Assembly (NCBI GenBank): GCA_018692315.1
Contig: JABHKC010000004.1
Location: 1-44,878 of the forward strand
Length of the DNA: 44,878 nucleotides
Origin: Bacteroidota bacterium
GTDB taxonomy: Bacteria; Bacteroidota; Bacteroidia; Bacteroidales; JABHKC01
Reading direction: 5' to 3'
Position 1 is the first letter of the stretch; every line of letters starts with the position of its first letter. Below the pieces are notes generated by a model. The model saw nothing but the letters and a program-made list of their open reading frames with translations. It was not told the DNA's origin and did no database searches. Positions 42,693 through 44,878 of the stretch are shown piece by piece. A program made the position numbers and the translations under genes.

Positions 42693-42728
42693 CATCTTTC
42701 CAAAAGTTTTTGAACTTTTGGAAAGATG
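42693..42728. terminator. Bidirectional terminator, perfect 16-bp stem
   Basis: CATCTTTCCAAAAGTT (42693-42708), loop TTTG, and AACTTTTGGAAAGATG (42713-42728) form a perfect 16-bp stem between the convergent M14 peptidase gene and the propeller protein gene. It would serve both strands. Confidence 0.8.
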
Positions 42729-42738
42729 CTGCTAAAAT

Positions 42739-44664
42739 CTAATTCGCCGGATAAAGCAAAGTATCAGCCGCCAGCATTTTTATTTGGTAGCCTTCGCCGG
42801 GGTTCATGTTTCCTATGTTGTTGATACCGTACATTGGCCAATAAACCAAACCGGAACCATTTTTCACTACATATAAATTAGATGTAATTCCTGCAAGCAT
42901 ACTTCCGATAGCTCCACTATTTTGGCGAAGATAGCCAATTATGCTCCAATCTTGATTTAGGGCTAATGGTGACCACTGTGGGAAAGCCGCAATTCCAGAT
43001 ATTTCAAGAATATTAAAGGTGTTCATTTTTATGATATAACCTTCGCCAAGCAGAAAATCGCCTATGGTATTTACATTATACACTGGCCAAAAAGTCTGCC
43101 CGACATCGTTTTTCATAAGTACCATATCAGAGGCTACATCGACAAAAACCGTATCGCAATCGGGGACGTAAGGATCTACATAGCTCGAAATAATTGACCA
43201 GCCCTGATTTAGATTTATAAAATGTTTGGTATGGTCGGGGATGTATTGAGTTGCTTTTAATAAAAAAACATCTAAACTGCCAGGGAAAAAGCTAGGAGAA
43301 CTAAGACTGTCAAATTGAACGTCTGGATTTCCAAAAAACCTGCCCGCTATAAATATGTTGTATTCATCATCAACTACAATTTTGTTTGGTTTTACACCAT
43401 GTGATGTCTCGAGAGGCATTATCCATTGTTTTTCTCCTGTTGTGCTAAATTTACAAAAATATGGTGCTTCAAGTGGATTATCAATTGCCGTATTAATTGT
43501 GTCAGAGTCAAAATATAATGTGTCATTATTGTAAATATGAAAAGTTAAATAGGCATTATCGTCTTTATCGCATGCAATGGCAGGCTCTCTATTTCCATCA
43601 AGGTGCCCTGCGTTATTAGTATATTTTGTCCATAACAGATTCCCATTTGGACTAAGTTTAACTAAAAATGAATTGTCATTATAAAAACCAGTACCGGAGG
43701 CAGATGACCAAATCGTATCATTATTTATAAAAAATGTAGTACATTTAGATCTACCGCAAAGCAAGATATAGTTCGAACTATCAACTTCTAAATCATATAA
43801 ATTGCTTGCCAAATCGCCCCCAAATGGAACATTCCATAGAAGATTTCCATTAGTATCAAATTTTAAAAGATAAGTAACATAACTATTATTTGCAGGCAAA
43901 GTGCTACCGCCAACATTTAAAGGTGTAACATTGTATCTTTGAATATAATATATGTCTCCAAAAGCATCAACTACAAGGTCAGTTGGCTCATTATTAGCAG
44001 ACGAGAAGATTCTTTTTATCCAAAGCTCATTGCCAAGCGAATCGTATTTTGCTATAAAAGCATCTTCGCTGCCCGAATTTCCAATTGTTGTACCTGCGAA
44101 GCTTAATGTTGGGCTGTCGTAATAGCCGGTAATAATAACATTTCCATTATTATCTATAACAATATTTGAAGCATAGTCATCCCCAGAGCCTAATATTACT
44201 TTTAATGAAATTGGATTTCCTAATGTATCTTGTTTTGTAACAAAAACATCTCTGGTCTGAGTAATGGGTGTTGTTGAGCTACCATAATTGTATGAGCCCC
44301 AAGTAGATCTTGACATGATTGAGTACATGAAACTACTGCTTTCTTGGAATCCTGATATGGAGGAAGTAAGTATATCTGGTACCTTAATGATTGAATTAAT
44401 GTTTCCATATTCATTAAAATTAAACAGACAATTATTACTTCCAATAAAAAAAGTATCAATTAGAAATATGGTATCTGAATTTCCTGCAGCAGGCGATTCA
44501 ATCACTAATTTGATGCCGCCATTGCTATTTGAGTAAATACATTTAGGATGATCATCATTTTCATTCCCCATTGTTCTAAGCCAGTCATAACTAATAATCT
44601 GTGTAAATCCAAAAAGGAAGGAAAAAATTAGATATAGAAGGATTAAATATTTCTTCATAATCAT
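42739..44664 (-). CDS. Secreted beta-propeller (SBBP-type) protein with duplicated C-terminal module
   Basis: 641 residues. A signal peptide (about 1-22, ending GFTQ) is followed by SBBP/propeller-like repeats (about 60-470). Recurrent motifs are NNGNVIITGYY, DAFIAKYDSLGNELWIKRI, KFDTNGNLLWNVPFGG and VKLSPNGNLLWTKY, with the usual D-x-x-GN-x-x-W turns. The C-terminus holds two copies of a 65-residue module, about 483-547 and 567-630. Shared features are LNQ-x-WSII, a central VLMKN/YVVKN strand, then WP-x-Y-x-(V/I)N-x-IG and GEGY-x-IKM. No canonical type IX secretion tail is evident after the second copy, so the modules may be the outermost part. Met3 is an alternative start. Confidence 0.78.
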   Translation of the reverse strand: MIMKKYLILLYLIFSFLFGFTQIISYDWLRTMGNENDDHPKCIYSNSNGGIKLVIESPAAGNSDTIFLIDTFFIGSNNCLFNFNEYGNINSIIKVPDILTSSISGFQESSSFMYSIMSRSTWGSYNYGSSTTPITQTRDVFVTKQDTLGNPISLKVILGSGDDYASNIVIDNNGNVIITGYYDSPTLSFAGTTIGNSGSEDAFIAKYDSLGNELWIKRIFSSANNEPTDLVVDAFGDIYYIQRYNVTPLNVGGSTLPANNSYVTYLLKFDTNGNLLWNVPFGGDLASNLYDLEVDSSNYILLCGRSKCTTFFINNDTIWSSASGTGFYNDNSFLVKLSPNGNLLWTKYTNNAGHLDGNREPAIACDKDDNAYLTFHIYNNDTLYFDSDTINTAIDNPLEAPYFCKFSTTGEKQWIMPLETSHGVKPNKIVVDDEYNIFIAGRFFGNPDVQFDSLSSPSFFPGSLDVFLLKATQYIPDHTKHFINLNQGWSIISSYVDPYVPDCDTVFVDVASDMVLMKNDVGQTFWPVYNVNTIGDFLLGEGYIIKMNTFNILEISGIAAFPQWSPLALNQDWSIIGYLRQNSGAIGSMLAGITSNLYVVKNGSGLVYWPMYGINNIGNMNPGEGYQIKMLAADTLLYPAN

Positions 44665-44727
44665 ATTAATTTAATAAACGATTTTTTAGTTTCTAATAAG
44701 ACGTTTTTCAAAAGTTATTTCGTTTTT

Positions 44728-44758
44728 CAAAAATAAAACAAATTTTGTGTAAAGTCAA
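44728..44758 (-). promoter_or_regulatory. Promoter of the propeller protein gene (TTG-N20-TATTTTTG)
   Basis: On the minus strand, TTG (plus 44756-44758) and TATTTTTG (plus 44728-44735) are 20 bases apart, ending 63 bases before the start codon. It matches the Bacteroidota consensus. Confidence 0.55.
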
Positions 44759-44845
44759 ACTCAAATGAATTTGTTTTTGCCAATTTTGAAAAGCTTACTG
44801 CAATTTGGGTAAATTATTTTCGAGTTGTTTTTCGCTGTGTCGTAT

Positions 44846-44878
44846 AGACCTGACATGTTTTCAAAACCTGTCAGGTCT
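44846..44878. repeat. Near-perfect 33-base palindrome at the window edge
   Basis: AGACCTGACA-T-GTTTT-C-AAAAC-C-TGTCAGGTCT: two 16-base arms around one base, with a single mismatch. It may continue beyond the window. Palindromes of this kind recur between genes in Bacteroidota as REP-like repeats or terminators, a statement from memory rather than something visible here. Confidence 0.7.

Overview
This is an AT-rich window with roughly 30 protein genes, one tRNA and one insertion sequence. Three things point to the Bacteroidota (Bacteroidetes). Several upstream regions carry the phylum's promoter type, TTG-N18..20-TAnnTTTG, and Shine-Dalgarno sequences are largely absent. The gene families are typical: tricorn protease with a Lys/Glu-rich linker, NagZ fused to a serine beta-lactamase-like domain, a DnaQ/GIY-YIG fusion, RecO without zinc cysteines, and an MBOAT/SGNH pair. 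The single tRNA does not encode its CCA end. The gene mix (tryptophanase, methionine gamma-lyase-like enzyme, glutamine synthetase, many exported peptidases) suits a free-living or gut/sediment heterotroph that ferments amino acids. Species cannot be fixed from the window.

Layout. 0.2-8 kb: an unrecognised 631-residue protein with a possibly damaged 5' end, a CtpA-type protease, an MBOAT/SGNH acyl-transfer pair, a Memo-family protein and RecO. 8-10.5 kb: tryptophanase behind a canonical promoter, a 19-codon leader ORF and a 13-bp hairpin; then a two-way terminator, a CAU tRNA and an orphan hypA. 10.5-17.2 kb (minus strand): an M2-like peptidase lipoprotein that has lost its zinc ligands, RNase R, and an NtrC/NtrB-type two-component pair. 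17.4 kb: a small palindromic element between 7-bp direct repeats. 17.6-19.8 kb: tatA and two calcium/sodium antiporters read as one minus-strand operon. 20-23 kb: glutamine synthetase and a methionine gamma-lyase-like enzyme. 23-24.5 kb: an IS4-type transposase whose start codon lies inside inverted repeats.

24.7-36 kb: an alpha/beta-hydrolase that has lost its nucleophile serine and its histidine, a glycosyltransferase, tricorn protease, the DnaQ/GIY-YIG protein, a radical SAM protein and the NagZ/beta-lactamase fusion. 36-42.7 kb: a MobB-like P-loop protein, a SHOCT coiled-coil membrane protein, a metallophosphoesterase, dapD, a second glycosyltransferase, a thiamine-binding family protein preceded by an 8-bp tandem repeat, and an M14 carboxypeptidase lipoprotein. 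42.7 kb to the end: a secreted beta-propeller protein with a duplicated C-terminal module, and a long palindrome at the window edge.

Most of the window is ordinary chromosomal core. The observations most worth following are the tryptophanase leader peptide and hairpin (a possible attenuator unlike TnaC), two separate exported enzymes with destroyed catalytic sites, the fold-back structure over the transposase start, and the small mobile-looking palindromic element.
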